Assembly: GCA_964510205.1 (NCBI GenBank)
Contig: CAZEBW010000001.1
Location: 89,034-153,033, forward strand
Origin: CAZEBW01 sp964510205
GTDB lineage: Bacteria; Chloroflexota; Anaerolineae; VGOG01
Length of the DNA: 64,000 bases
Reading direction: 5' to 3'
Shown here piece by piece: positions 16,893-25,417 of the stretch. The number at the start of each line of letters is the position of its first letter. The first letter of the stretch is position 1. Under the pieces are notes generated by a model. It made no database searches. It was not told where the DNA came from and saw only the letters and a list, made by a program, of their open reading frames with translations. A program made the position numbers and the translations under genes.

Positions 16893-17648
16893 TCAAAGCG
16901 AATAGCTGGCCAAGTCCTCGGCCAACTCCACAGGGCCATCGAACTCGGCCTCGGCCGCTCGCCGCAAACCCTCGAGCTCGCTATGCGGCGCGGTGAAGTG
17001 GATGAGCACCAGCTTGCCCGCCCCGCACCGCCTGGCCATCGCTCCCGCCTGAGCGGGGGTCGAATGTCCCGCGTAGTCCCCCGTGCACTCGTGGATAAGG
17101 AGGTCCGCTCCCTGCGCCAGCCTGACCAAGGCGTCACAAGGCTCGGTGTCGCTGGAGTAGACGATGGTCTTGCCACTCTCCCTGGACGTCGCCTTCACCG
17201 CAATGGTGGGAACATGGTGCTTCACTGGCGCGGTGGTGATCTCAAACTCGGCTGTCTCAACGACCTTATGCCCCACCCTCATCTCCACCTCGTGGAAGTC
17301 CACGGGCATCTCACGGGGCCAGTCGCGCCATCCCACCGCATCCATGATCGAATCCAGGGCAGCCACGCTCCTCCGTGGGCCGAAGATGCGAAACGGCTCC
17401 CGGCGGCCATAGAGCCACAGACCCTGCAGCAGAACGGGCGCGCCGTAGATGTGATCGGGGTGGTGGTGAGTGACGATGAGAGCGTCGAGGGTATCAAGAT
17501 CGAGGCCAACTTTTCGCAGCTTGTGCAGCGGGCTGCCACCGCAGTCAATCAAAACCGAGCTCTCCCGCCCCTCGAGAACCATGTAGGTGTTATCGCGGGA
17601 AGCATCCGCCAGCGCCGCCCCCGAACCCAAAATGATCAGTCTGGGCAT
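16893..17648 (-). CDS. RNase Z-like metallo-beta-lactamase fold hydrolase
   Basis: 251 residues. THHHPDHIYG near residue 60 is the HxHxDH zinc motif; SSDTEPCD near 167 and the HECTGDYAGHSTP region near 188 carry further metal ligands; the closing IHFTAPHS supplies the last His. The pattern fits the AtsA/ElaC (tRNase Z-like) branch of MBL proteins, but the exosite arm of true RNase Z is not evident. ATG follows AGAGGAG. It is the last gene of the lipid-glycan operon on this strand, 15 bases after the phosphatidyltransferase stop. Confidence 0.85.
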   Translation of the reverse strand: MPRLIILGSGAALADASRDNTYMVLEGRESSVLIDCGGSPLHKLRKVGLDLDTLDALIVTHHHPDHIYGAPVLLQGLWLYGRREPFRIFGPRRSVAALDSIMDAVGWRDWPREMPVDFHEVEMRVGHKVVETAEFEITTAPVKHHVPTIAVKATSRESGKTIVYSSDTEPCDALVRLAQGADLLIHECTGDYAGHSTPAQAGAMARRCGAGKLVLIHFTAPHSELEGLRRAAEAEFDGPVELAEDLASYSL

Positions 17649-17663
17649 GGCCTTGCTCCTCTG

Positions 17664-18332
17664 CTATCCATCCTCCCCATCCGTAGCCCTCCAAACGTGG
17701 TACATCCGCTGAAAGGCGGTGAAGTTGGTCAAGATGGCCAAAATCCACAAAGCGATAGACATCTGATCCAGGATCAAGGCGATGGTCAGCACAGTAACGC
17801 GCTCTAGACGGGTGAGGAGTCCCACCTTACAATCGAAGCCCAGGCCCTCGGCCCGGGCCCGGGCATAGCTGACCATCAGGGAGCCAACTATGGTGGCATA
17901 GATGAGCAGGATCTCCCGGCCAGCGCCGAGCCGCGTGTAGAAAACAAGAAGCCCTAGGTAGAGAATCGCCTCCGAGAAGCGATCCATGGTTGAATCGAGG
18001 AAAGCTCCAAAGCGGCTCCTCTTACCGGTCAAGCGGGCCAAGGTCCCGTCCAAGGCATCAAAAAGTGCGACCAGGGGAACCAACAGGCCGCCAATCCTCA
18101 TGTGGCCCTGCGCCAGCACCCAAGCAACTCCCAGGTTAAGCACAACGCCCATCACCGTCACCACGTTGGGGGAGACGCCCGTCCTGCCGATGAGACCGGC
18201 GATCGGCTCCAGCACGCCTCCAAACCGCTTCCTGAGCAAATCGGTGAGGGTCCACGTCTGGTCCCCCCTCGTGTCATTCCACCCTCGTATTCGGCCCCTA
18301 ATGAATCCTAGCCACTTCTCTTTCCTTTTCAA
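17664..18332 (-). CDS. CDP-alcohol phosphatidyltransferase
   Basis: 222 residues from a TTG at 18332 that overlaps the stop of the glycosyltransferase gene and follows GAGAGG; a longer frame reaching 18395 would overlap that gene by 67 bases. The catalytic motif DG-x2-AR-x8-G-x3-D-x3-D is intact (DALDGTLARLTGKRS then FGAFLDSTMDR). Five or six membrane segments follow. The family joins a CDP-diacylglycerol phosphatidyl group to an alcohol. Its neighbours, an HtrB-like acyltransferase and a PimA-like mannosyltransferase, parallel the mycobacterial pgsA1-patA-pimA locus, so the alcohol may be inositol phosphate; this is inference. PgsA or archaetidyl-type activity remains possible. Confidence 0.85.
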   Translation of the reverse strand: MKRKEKWLGFIRGRIRGWNDTRGDQTWTLTDLLRKRFGGVLEPIAGLIGRTGVSPNVVTVMGVVLNLGVAWVLAQGHMRIGGLLVPLVALFDALDGTLARLTGKRSRFGAFLDSTMDRFSEAILYLGLLVFYTRLGAGREILLIYATIVGSLMVSYARARAEGLGFDCKVGLLTRLERVTVLTIALILDQMSIALWILAILTNFTAFQRMYHVWRATDGEDG

Positions 18333-19474
18333 AGTCTTTTCCTCTCCGACAGCTCTCGGTAGCAATTCAAAACCTGCTGGGCTACTTTCTGCCAAGAATA
18401 ATCGGCTGCCTTGGCTTGTCCCTGGCAGCCCATTCTCTCCCGCAGGGACGGATCTCTGAGCAGGCGGATCAAGGCCTGGGCCAAGCGCCGCTCATCTTCC
18501 GGCGGCACAAGCAGCCCCTCCTCCCCGCCAGTCAAGACGCCGCGATAACCGTCAATACTGGAGGCCACAATGGGCTTCCCCGCCGCCATTGCCTCCAGCA
18601 AAATGATGCCGAAGCTCTCGAAGCCGGTGGAGGGGGCGCAGAAAACGTGGCAGGTTCGATAATAGCGCGGCAAGTCGTCCTCCGGTACGTAGCCGATAAA
18701 CCGCACATCGTGCAGGCGATTCTCGCGGGCATAGAGCACAAATGGCTCCTTATCCTCCTTATCGTAAGCCCCCACCACCATGAGTCGGGTTTGGGGAACA
18801 GCTTGCTTGACCAGGGCGAAAGCTCGGAGGAGATACTTGAACCCCTTGCGCTTATCCAGACGCCCGACGAAAAGAATATTCAGTTTACCATCGTCAAACC
18901 GCTCTATCGGACGCAGGGCCGGGTCGCTGAACCGCTCCACGTCAATGCCGTTGGGGATAATGCGGTAATGGCCTGGGAAATAGCCCACCAGATAATCTCG
19001 AACCGCCTTAGAGACGGCGATGCGGCCATCTAGGCGGCCAAAGAAGGGCTCGAAGATGGGTTTAGCGTACTCATAGCCGGGATGGTTGTCTTCACGGTAG
19101 GCGTGGAAGGTGCCCACAACCACGGACTGGGGAGACACGGGGGCGTGTCGCAGGACGGCCAGGGGCAAGGCCGGTGTCATGGGCTCGTGGAGGTGAATGA
19201 CGTCGAACTGCTCCTGTTTCAGGATCTTTTTCACCCGCCGATAGACGCGCGGCGAGAGGGTAATGCGGGCCACGGAGCCGGCAGCGGGAATGGGCACAAT
19301 GGAGCCAGAGACCTTGATAACCTGTTGGGGCACATCCCCCATATCCTCGGAGCAGGCAGCGATGATGCGGACATCGTGGCCCAGACGACGAAATTCCCTG
19401 TCCAGAGCGGCAATGTGCTTGACCACTCCTCCGGGGTAGGGATAGTCATAAGGCGAGACCAGGGCGATCTTCAT
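18329..19474 (-). CDS. GT4 glycosyltransferase, PimA-like
   Basis: 381 residues from the ATG at 19474 (MKIALVSPYDYPYPGGVVKH); a start 36 bases earlier adds residues not seen in the family. GT-B fold with the retaining GT4 signatures: GGVVKH at the front, PNGIDVERF in the middle, and GFESFGIILLEAMAAGKPIVAS near residue 300 (the E-x7-E motif). It is closest in layout to phosphatidyl-myo-inositol mannosyltransferase PimA. It lies between the acyltransferase gene and the phosphatidyltransferase gene, with a four-base overlap with the latter. Donor sugar and acceptor are inferred from context. Confidence 0.85.
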   Translation of the reverse strand: MKIALVSPYDYPYPGGVVKHIAALDREFRRLGHDVRIIAACSEDMGDVPQQVIKVSGSIVPIPAAGSVARITLSPRVYRRVKKILKQEQFDVIHLHEPMTPALPLAVLRHAPVSPQSVVVGTFHAYREDNHPGYEYAKPIFEPFFGRLDGRIAVSKAVRDYLVGYFPGHYRIIPNGIDVERFSDPALRPIERFDDGKLNILFVGRLDKRKGFKYLLRAFALVKQAVPQTRLMVVGAYDKEDKEPFVLYARENRLHDVRFIGYVPEDDLPRYYRTCHVFCAPSTGFESFGIILLEAMAAGKPIVASSIDGYRGVLTGGEEGLLVPPEDERRLAQALIRLLRDPSLRERMGCQGQAKAADYSWQKVAQQVLNCYRELSERKRL

Positions 19475-19551
19475 CAGCTTTGTTTTCCAACGAAAGAAGT
19501 GCGGACGCAAGTCTGCCTATAGAGCGGACTCGCGTCCGCACTCCCGGTTAA

Positions 19552-20454
19552 TCAGCTATTCTCCGTTTGCCAAATGGGCACCGACATGACCCATTGTTCG
19601 GGATGCTCCCCAATGTAGCGCTCCATGATGGCTACCACCCTCTCCACGCCGGCCCTGACGTCACGGTTCCGATCGCCCGTGTTCTCCAGTTCCAACGGCG
19701 GCTCGAGGTGGGCAGCAAAGGTATTGTCAGGCAGCCGCCGGCTGAAGCCCGCGATGATCGGCGCGCTGGTGCGCAGCGAGAGTTGAGCATAGCCATCGGG
19801 CAGGCGGGCGGGCGCGCCGAAAAAGTCCTCCACGATGCCGCTCTGGGTGATGTCCCTGTCGGCGGCCAGGCCCACGGCCTCGTTGCGCCGCAGGGATCGG
19901 AAGAGTTCCAAGAGCGGACCATCAATGGGAATCAATCGCAGGCCCTTGCTGGCCCGCAAGCCGCGGACATACTGAAACAACACCTCCGGCTGAAGATGCT
20001 CAGCAGGGGCCACGACGGGGATCTCGCGCAAGACCAACACTTGAGCCACGATGTCGGTATTGCCAAAGTGCACTGTGACAAGGATCAAGCCCTTGCCCTG
20101 GGACAACGCCCTCTCGACGTGCTCCCAACCCTCCACTTTCACCAAACGAGCGATTTCGGCCAAGCTGAGCGCCGGCAACCGAAAGAGATCGTAGTAGTTC
20201 TTGGCCATGTTGCGAAACACCCCCCGCACGATGGCCTCGACATCGCTCGCCCGTTTCGGATTGCCCTGCAGGATTCGGGTGACGTTGTGGTGGATGTTGG
20301 CTCGTGTGCCCCTCGCCCAACGGTAAAGAAAGTCGCCGAGTTTGGTCGCCAGAGGATAGCCCAGTCTCGGCGGTATGAGGGGCACGACCAGGCCCAACAG
20401 ACGGTACAGATAGTAACTGAGCATGGTCTGATCCAGCACGTTTCCTCCGCTCAT
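19552..20454 (-). CDS. LpxL/HtrB-family lipid acyltransferase, PatA-like
   Basis: 300 residues. An N-terminal hydrophobic segment is followed by the lysophospholipid acyltransferase fold with an intact HX4D motif, HFGNTD near residue 128, and the AADRDITQSG segment near residue 198. HtrB-type enzymes acylate lipid A; in actinobacteria the homologue PatA acylates PIM mannose. The PimA-like and phosphatidyltransferase genes downstream favour the second role. Its ATG overlaps the arsR stop; a GTG 15 bases later, just after GGAGGAAAC, is an alternative start. Confidence 0.85.
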   Translation of the reverse strand: MSGGNVLDQTMLSYYLYRLLGLVVPLIPPRLGYPLATKLGDFLYRWARGTRANIHHNVTRILQGNPKRASDVEAIVRGVFRNMAKNYYDLFRLPALSLAEIARLVKVEGWEHVERALSQGKGLILVTVHFGNTDIVAQVLVLREIPVVAPAEHLQPEVLFQYVRGLRASKGLRLIPIDGPLLELFRSLRRNEAVGLAADRDITQSGIVEDFFGAPARLPDGYAQLSLRTSAPIIAGFSRRLPDNTFAAHLEPPLELENTGDRNRDVRAGVERVVAIMERYIGEHPEQWVMSVPIWQTENS

Positions 20455-20771
20455 CCGATTCCCATCTGTTGTTGGCCGCTCTGGCCAAGCATCTCGGCGA
20501 ATTCGCGCAAGTACCGACCGAGCCTACCCCAATTCAGAGAGCAGTACGCCTGGCGCCCCTCCCGCCTGACCTCGATCAGGCCTGCTTTCTCCAGCCGTCG
20601 CAAATGCCAGGAGATCAGGGGTTGACTCACTTCCAGGGCCTCAGCCAACTCCGAAACGTTCAGCTCAGTATGGGCGGCCAAGCGGGCGACGATGCGCAAG
20701 CGAGCAACATCCCCCAAGGCTTTGAAGCACTTCGTAAGCTCTCTCGATTCGCTCGGTAGATCCTCGGGCAT
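20451..20771 (-). CDS. ArsR-family winged-helix regulator
   Basis: 106 residues from the ATG at 20771. The frame is open further upstream, but the strong promoter at 20911-20939 would start the transcript near 20904, so the long version is excluded. Helix-turn-helix: LNVSELAEALEVSQPLISWH, with wing RREGRQAYCSL. No CxCxxD metal site is visible, so a non-metal signal is likely. It overlaps the acyltransferase gene by four bases and probably controls the whole lipid-glycan operon, including itself. Confidence 0.8.
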   Translation of the reverse strand: MPEDLPSESRELTKCFKALGDVARLRIVARLAAHTELNVSELAEALEVSQPLISWHLRRLEKAGLIEVRREGRQAYCSLNWGRLGRYLREFAEMLGQSGQQQMGIG

Positions 20772-20910
20772 ATCCGACTGACCATTCACTTCACCAAAAG
20801 CGACCAAAGCCTGAACTCCAACGGTTGCGAGCGGTGATACCTTTGACGCCCAACGCGGTTGGGCCGCACCCCCGTACGTCAGAGCTTCAGATTGATAAAG
20901 AAGCATTTAT

Positions 20911-20939
20911 ATATTACACCAAAAGTCACCCCCTGTCAA
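20911..20939 (-). promoter_or_regulatory. Sigma-70 type promoter of the arsR-acyltransferase-pimA-like operon
   Basis: Minus strand: TTGACA (20939-20934), 17-base spacer, TAATAT (20916-20911). The leader to the ATG at 20771 is about 130 bases. Confidence 0.75.
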
Positions 20940-21006
20940 AAAAGCATTTGCCAACAATTCCCTTTTGTGCTAAAGTATTTGCTACCGTACACTTTTTCCA
21001 AACGAC

Positions 21007-21026
21007 TCAGAAACCAGGTTTTTGCC
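21007..21026. repeat. Solitary half of the GAAACCAGG element
   Basis: CAGAAACCAGGTTTTTGCC matches the left end of the paired elements at 22629-22735 and 33197-33298, but no right half is present. It lies in the leader of the endonuclease V gene. Confidence 0.6.
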
Positions 21027-21077
21027 TGTGGAAATCGGAAATCATCTGGCCCCCAAGTAGCTCGAAAGGACGGAGCA

Positions 21078-21767
21078 ATGAGAATTGTTGCCCCCCATCC
21101 CTGGGATGTCTCCACTTCGCAGGCTGTGGAGATACAGGAAGCACTGCGGAGCAGGATATGCACGGAGAGGAGTTTCGACCAAGTCAACGCCGTGGCCGGG
21201 GTGGACGTTTCCGTCAAAGGCAAGGCGGCTCGGGCCGCCATCGTGGTGCTCAGCTTCCCAGACCTGACCCCCCTCGATTACAGCCTGGCGCAGCGACCGG
21301 TCGAGTTCCCGTATGTCCCCGGCTTTCTAACTTTTCGCGAAGCGCCGTCTGTGTTGGCCGCCCTGGAGAAGTTGAAAACGGAGCCGGACCTGTTCATTTT
21401 CGACGGCCAGGGCTTGGCCCACCCTCGCCGCATGGGCCTAGCGACCCACCTGGGGGTGATCATAGACAAGCCCTCCATCGGCTGCGCCAAATCGCGCCTC
21501 TGCGGCAGCCACCGCGAGCCCGGCCCCGAAAAGGGCTCCTACACTCAGCTCTATGATGATGATGGCGAGACCATTGGCGCGGTGCTGCGCACCAGAACCA
21601 ACGTCAAGCCTGTCTACGTCTCCATCGGCCACCGGGTAGACCTGCCCACGGCCATCGAGTACGTCCTGGGCTGCTGCACCAAATATCGCCTACCGGAGAC
21701 AACAAGGTATGCTCACCGGGTGGCCGGCGGAGAGAGGTTGCAGATAAGTGAGAAAGCAAATGGATGA
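21078..21767 (+). CDS. nfi: Endonuclease V (deoxyinosine 3' endonuclease)
   Basis: 229 residues from the ATG at 21078, after GGACGGAG; the frame is open further upstream but that part is AT-rich and holds repeat sequence. Motifs: AGVDVS with a metal-binding Asp, PYVPGFLTFRE with the conserved Glu and substrate wedge residues, FDGQGLAHPRRMGLATHLG with the second Asp, and KSRLCG. The enzyme nicks one base 3' of deoxyinosine in deaminated DNA. Normal length. Its end overlaps the start of the sirtuin gene by up to 20 bases. Confidence 0.93.
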   Translation: MRIVAPHPWDVSTSQAVEIQEALRSRICTERSFDQVNAVAGVDVSVKGKAARAAIVVLSFPDLTPLDYSLAQRPVEFPYVPGFLTFREAPSVLAALEKLKTEPDLFIFDGQGLAHPRRMGLATHLGVIIDKPSIGCAKSRLCGSHREPGPEKGSYTQLYDDDGETIGAVLRTRTNVKPVYVSIGHRVDLPTAIEYVLGCCTKYRLPETTRYAHRVAGGERLQISEKANG

Positions 21768-22530
21768 CACTCAACAGCGAATCAACAGAGCGGCGGCCCT
21801 GATCGCCAACTCCAGCTACATCGTCGCCCTGACCGGCGCGGGAATCAGCACCCCTTCGGGCATCCCCGATTTTCGCAGCTCCGGCTCCGGCCTGTGGGAG
21901 AAGGTCAACCCGCTGGTCGTGGCCTCGGCCGCCTCCTTTCGACTGCAACCACAGGCCTTCTACGCGTGGGCTCGCCCCCTGGCCAAAAAACTATTGGAGG
22001 CGGAGCCTAATCCCGCGCACCAAGCGCTGGCCGAGCTGGAGGAGATGGGCTTGCTCAAGGCGGTCATCACCCAAAACATTGACGACCTGCACCAAAAAGC
22101 CGGGTCGAAGCGCGTCCTTGAGCTTCACGGGAATATGCGACGGGCCACCTGCCTCAAGTGCCGCAAGGTCGTTCCCATCCTGCAGATAATCGAGCAGTTC
22201 CTCGACAAGGACGAGGTGCCAACCTGCTCGTGCGGCGGTCTGCTGAAGCCCAACGTCGTCCTCATCGGCGAGCAATTGCCCCGCTGGGTGCTCTTGGAGG
22301 CCTGGGGCGAGGCCGAGAGGTGCGACCTGATGCTGGTGCTGGGCTCCTCACTGGAGATAGTGCCGGCGGCGGAGATACCGTCTGTGGCCAGGCGAGGTGG
22401 GGCCAAGGCTATCGTGGTCAACTATCAACCCACGCCTTTCGACAGCCAGGCGGACGTGATCATCCGCGAGGACGTGGCCGAGGCGCTGCCTCGGATCATT
22501 GAGCAGACTGGCAGATCAGTGGATCGGTGA
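21748..22530 (+). CDS. cobB: NAD-dependent protein deacylase, sirtuin family
   Basis: 260 residues from the GTG at 21748 (AGAGG ten bases ahead); an ATG at 21760 is an equal alternative. NAD-binding GAGISTPSGIPDFRS near residue 31, TQNIDDLHQKAG with the Asn/Asp pair near 109, catalytic His in LELHGNM near 127, and zinc Cys in CLKC and CSCGG. The Tyr/Arg pair of desuccinylases is not obvious, so deacetylase is likelier. It overlaps nfi and ends in a strong terminator, so the two form a short operon. Confidence 0.93.
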   Translation: MRKQMDDTQQRINRAAALIANSSYIVALTGAGISTPSGIPDFRSSGSGLWEKVNPLVVASAASFRLQPQAFYAWARPLAKKLLEAEPNPAHQALAELEEMGLLKAVITQNIDDLHQKAGSKRVLELHGNMRRATCLKCRKVVPILQIIEQFLDKDEVPTCSCGGLLKPNVVLIGEQLPRWVLLEAWGEAERCDLMLVLGSSLEIVPAAEIPSVARRGGAKAIVVNYQPTPFDSQADVIIREDVAEALPRIIEQTGRSVDR

Positions 22531-22551
22531 ATTGCCAGATCGGTGCAAACG

Positions 22552-22594
22552 CAAACACGGGGCGACCAGAATATTCTGGTCGCCCCGTGTTTTT
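22552..22594 (+). terminator. Bidirectional terminator after the sirtuin gene
   Basis: AAACACGGGGCGACCAGAAT pairs perfectly with its complement ending in CCCCGTGTTTTT. A run of A on one side and T on the other lets it work for both strands, including the GAF gene transcribed towards it. Confidence 0.85.
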
Positions 22595-22628
22595 GGTCAG
22601 TAAACTGCGAGTAGGCGTTCAGGGGGGA

Positions 22629-22735
22629 GCTCAGAAACCAGGTTTTTTGGCACTTGCCATACGGAGTGCACTTGGTTTCAGACGGTTTCTGTAGGTGCGG
22701 GCAGTTTCTCTGGCGAGAAAAACCTGGTTTCTCGC
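22629..22735. repeat. Inverted-repeat element, GAAACCAGG family, copy A
   Basis: 107 bases with left end CTCAGAAACCAGGTTTTTT and right end GAGAAAAACCTGGTTTCTC; 14 bases pair perfectly (GAAACCAGGTTTTT). Inside are further GGTTTC-type fragments. It lies directly after the GAF gene stop. Copy B is at 33197-33298. Confidence 0.75.
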
Positions 22736-22740
22736 AGGAC

Positions 22741-23367
22741 TCATCCTCCCCTCCCCGTATCCTTTTGGAACAAGAAACTCCCCTCAATGCATAGGGCCAG
22801 GTGATTGGCCAGCATCTCGGCCGTCACCAGGTCGTGCTCCGAGAAAGTTGCCCCGTTCACCTTGTCACAGGCCATCAGCACCCCATGCAGTTCATCTTCG
22901 CCCGAGATGGGGACGGCGAGAAAGGGGCCCTTAGTACATTCCTTCTCCCATATCGCCGCTCTCAGTCCCTGAATACCCTGATGAGTTGAGATTAGCGGCT
23001 GTTTGTGGTCAACCACCCAGCCCACCAGGCTCTGGCTCAAAGCGATTCTGTCTCCGCGAGCGGGCGTCCCTTTGGCATTGGCCTTGACCACCACCAGTTC
23101 CTCGCGCTCCTCGTCCAACAGCATCACGTAGCAGCGGCTGGCGCCCAGGCAGTGGATCAGAGCCGCGAAACACGAGGAGAGCAGTTCCTCGCCCCTCGCA
23201 GAAAAATTCGACGAAAATCCCGCTTCTGGCGTAATGGCGTAGTCAGCTTTGACGCCTTCTCGGCGGCTAACTGGTGGGTAAGCCGCGATAGTTCCATTCT
23301 TGGCGAGATACGTCGCCAGCCACGGAATGTATTTATGTTGATGGTCTTTGTCTACCAGGTGTAACAC
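22741..23367 (-). CDS. GAF-domain protein
   Basis: 208 residues from a GTG at 23367, seven bases after a G-run. Residues about 58-195 form a GAF domain: SCFAALIHCLGASRCYVMLLDE, then SLVGWVVDHKQPL, PFLAVPISGEDELHGVLMA and FSEHDLVTAEMLANHLALCI. No output domain is attached. GAF domains bind small ligands such as cyclic nucleotides or haem; the ligand is not readable. It sits 29 bases after an HD-GYP gene on the same strand, so both probably act in one signalling route. Confidence 0.75.
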   Translation of the reverse strand: MLHLVDKDHQHKYIPWLATYLAKNGTIAAYPPVSRREGVKADYAITPEAGFSSNFSARGEELLSSCFAALIHCLGASRCYVMLLDEEREELVVVKANAKGTPARGDRIALSQSLVGWVVDHKQPLISTHQGIQGLRAAIWEKECTKGPFLAVPISGEDELHGVLMACDKVNGATFSEHDLVTAEMLANHLALCIEGSFLFQKDTGRGG

Positions 23368-23396
23368 CTAAAGCCCCCCTTCATCCCATCAGCGAG

Positions 23397-24692
23397 TCAG
23401 AAAGAAGCCAACAAAGGCGAGACAACCGCCGTCTTCTGGTCCTCTAGCTCCTTCCGGAGGATGCCGATCAAGGCCTCGGTGACCTGGGGATCCCACTGGT
23501 CGCCCTTGTGCCGTTCCAGTTCCCGCAGGACAGTCTTGAGGGGCAAAGCCCGGCGATATGGGCGGTCGCTGGTCATGGCATCGAAGGCATCGGCCACGGC
23601 GATAATCCTGGCTCCAATGGGTATCGAGGCGTTGTCTGCCCCATCCGGGTATCCCCGACCATCGTAGCGCTCGTGATGGTGGAGGATCAGCTCTTGCCCG
23701 GAGCGGAAAAAAGGAAAGCGGCCCACGATGCTGGCCCCTATCTCTGGATGCTTCCTTATCGCCTCCCACTCGGCCTCGCTCAGCGGGGCGGGTTTGGTCA
23801 GGATAGAGGTGTCAACGCCGATTTTGCCCAAATCGTGAACGCGAGCGGCCGACGCGATGGTATCCACCATGTCCTCGGGCAGCCCCAGATTGACAGCCAG
23901 TTCACGGGCGTATCTGGCCACCCTTTGGGAATGTTGGAAGGTATAGGGGTCACGCATGTCAATGGCGTCCGCCAGGGCCTCGACGGCCTCCTTGGTTTGC
24001 GAGCGCAGCAACGAGTTGTTCTTGAAGGAGATGTAGATGAGGGCCACAGGGATGCCCATCAGGTAAAGAGCCCACGGGCTTATCTCGGCCAACAGGGCAG
24101 CAAGCGGCCCCATCACGTAAAGGGCCGCTTGCTGAGGGAGGTCGTAACTGTTACAGGTCACCAACATCCGCAGGAGGCTGCGATGGGTTTGCAGGGCCAC
24201 CGCCCCGGCCACCAGAAAGGCGTTGACCATGTGCATGACCAGGGCCACCCCCACCAGGGTCAACAGGCCGGTGGGCGAATTGATAACCGAGGTGAGGGGC
24301 TCTGAGACCAGGTTGCGATAGACGAAAGCGCCCAGGCCAGCGTGAAGCATGGTCTGACCCACCTCGAACAGACTGTGGCCCCACTTCGTCCGCTGGAAGA
24401 CCTGACAGGAGATGAGCATGCCCAGGCCAGCTATAGCCATGGCAGCAGCAGGCGGGAACAGCAAGAGAGTGGCCAAGATAGCCGTGGCCTCCACCGATAC
24501 CTTGGTCTTGGGAGACATATGCACCGGGAAGCTGGAGGCTGCAGCGATGCCAGCCAGGAGCAGGCCAGCCAGGAGAGGTTTGTCGCTGATTGCGTTCAAC
24601 CCACCAAGGTTAATCGCCGAGACGAAGAGGGCCAGGGCTGCCAGAGCAGTGCCTAAGATATAGGCGCGTACAGGCAGCGAGAAGTCGCGCAT
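23397..24692 (-). CDS. Membrane HD-GYP domain phosphodiesterase
   Basis: 431 residues. About six to seven membrane segments fill residues 8-225. The HD-GYP domain (about 240-420) is intact: HSQRVARYARELA, VHDLGKIGV, HPEIGASIV, HHHERYDGRGYPDG and ADAFDAMTSDRPYR. Such proteins hydrolyse cyclic di-GMP in the cytosol under control of their sensor part. ATG follows AAGGAGG. It is the first gene of a two-gene operon with the GAF protein. Confidence 0.9.
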   Translation of the reverse strand: MRDFSLPVRAYILGTALAALALFVSAINLGGLNAISDKPLLAGLLLAGIAAASSFPVHMSPKTKVSVEATAILATLLLFPPAAAMAIAGLGMLISCQVFQRTKWGHSLFEVGQTMLHAGLGAFVYRNLVSEPLTSVINSPTGLLTLVGVALVMHMVNAFLVAGAVALQTHRSLLRMLVTCNSYDLPQQAALYVMGPLAALLAEISPWALYLMGIPVALIYISFKNNSLLRSQTKEAVEALADAIDMRDPYTFQHSQRVARYARELAVNLGLPEDMVDTIASAARVHDLGKIGVDTSILTKPAPLSEAEWEAIRKHPEIGASIVGRFPFFRSGQELILHHHERYDGRGYPDGADNASIPIGARIIAVADAFDAMTSDRPYRRALPLKTVLRELERHKGDQWDPQVTEALIGILRKELEDQKTAVVSPLLASF

Positions 24693-24750
24693 AGGAGCGT
24701 TCCTCCTTTGATTGAGTGAAGCTCATCTAGCAGCGGGGCGTACGCCCGTC

Positions 24751-25197
24751 TTAATCCAGTTCGAACTCGCACTCTATCCAGGTTTTGCTCTCACCTTCGG
24801 TGCTCAATTCGAAGACATCGGGTTCCTCCCAGACTTCCAGAGTCACGGGAACCCTCTCCGGACCTTTGGTGTTGACCAGCGCTTTCACCTTGACCGGGAT
24901 CGGGCCGTCCCCAACCGGCTGCCCGTTCGGGATGATGGTCACTTGAAAACCACCGTCATCGGTGACTTCGGTCTCAACATCCCGCGGGACATACACCTTC
25001 ACGTGTATGGGGCCCTTGACCAAATCCTGGTCTTGCCCATCTTCAAATGTGACCACGGTGTTCACGTGAACCTCATGCCCGCCTATATCAAGGATGGGAT
25101 CGTCCGGGCACCAATGCCAGGTCGCATAGGCTACGGTGCTGCCCAGGACCAAGACCAACAGCAGAGCTAAGGTAGTTGCGCCTGATAGCTTTCTCAC
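24751..25197 (-). CDS. Hypothetical secreted protein
   Basis: 148 residues. GTG start after AAAGGAGGTCA. A classic signal peptide (LALLLVLVLGSTVAYA) is followed by a beta-rich, acidic mature protein with Cys residues near both ends (HWCPDD and WIECEFELD). I do not recognise the family. The leader has a TATAAT at 25252-25247 on the minus strand and a small GCTTTAGCGAAAGC hairpin, so it is likely transcribed alone. Probably extracytoplasmic; function unknown. Confidence 0.65.
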   Translation of the reverse strand: MRKLSGATTLALLLVLVLGSTVAYATWHWCPDDPILDIGGHEVHVNTVVTFEDGQDQDLVKGPIHVKVYVPRDVETEVTDDGGFQVTIIPNGQPVGDGPIPVKVKALVNTKGPERVPVTLEVWEEPDVFELSTEGESKTWIECEFELD

Positions 25198-25261
25198 GAT
25201 TGACCTCCTTTGCTTTCGCTAAAGCAATCTTCTGACGACTAATAATATTATACCACAAAAC

Positions 25262-25299
25262 AGCCCTTTTGTGGGTTACAAGACCTATACAAAAGGGCT
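25262..25299 (-). terminator. Inverted repeat, possible terminator of the winged-helix gene
   Basis: AGCCCTTTTGT and ACAAAAGGGCT pair over 11 bases with a 16-base loop; GTTTTG follows on the minus strand. The long loop and short T run make this tentative. The stretch 25198-25417 otherwise holds only the promoter of the secreted-protein gene. Confidence 0.4.
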
Positions 25300-25417
25300 A
25301 TAATGGGAACGTATCAAATTGTGAGGAAACTTCCAGATAAACCATATAATAACCTAAAACAACCGCGCAAGGGTTGCGAAAGAATAAAAGGCGGGCTGCG
25401 AGAGCGTTTGTGGCTCG

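Noticed and set aside
20772..20906. Longer N-terminus for the ArsR-type regulator
   Set aside because: The predicted transcript starts near 20904, downstream of that start codon.
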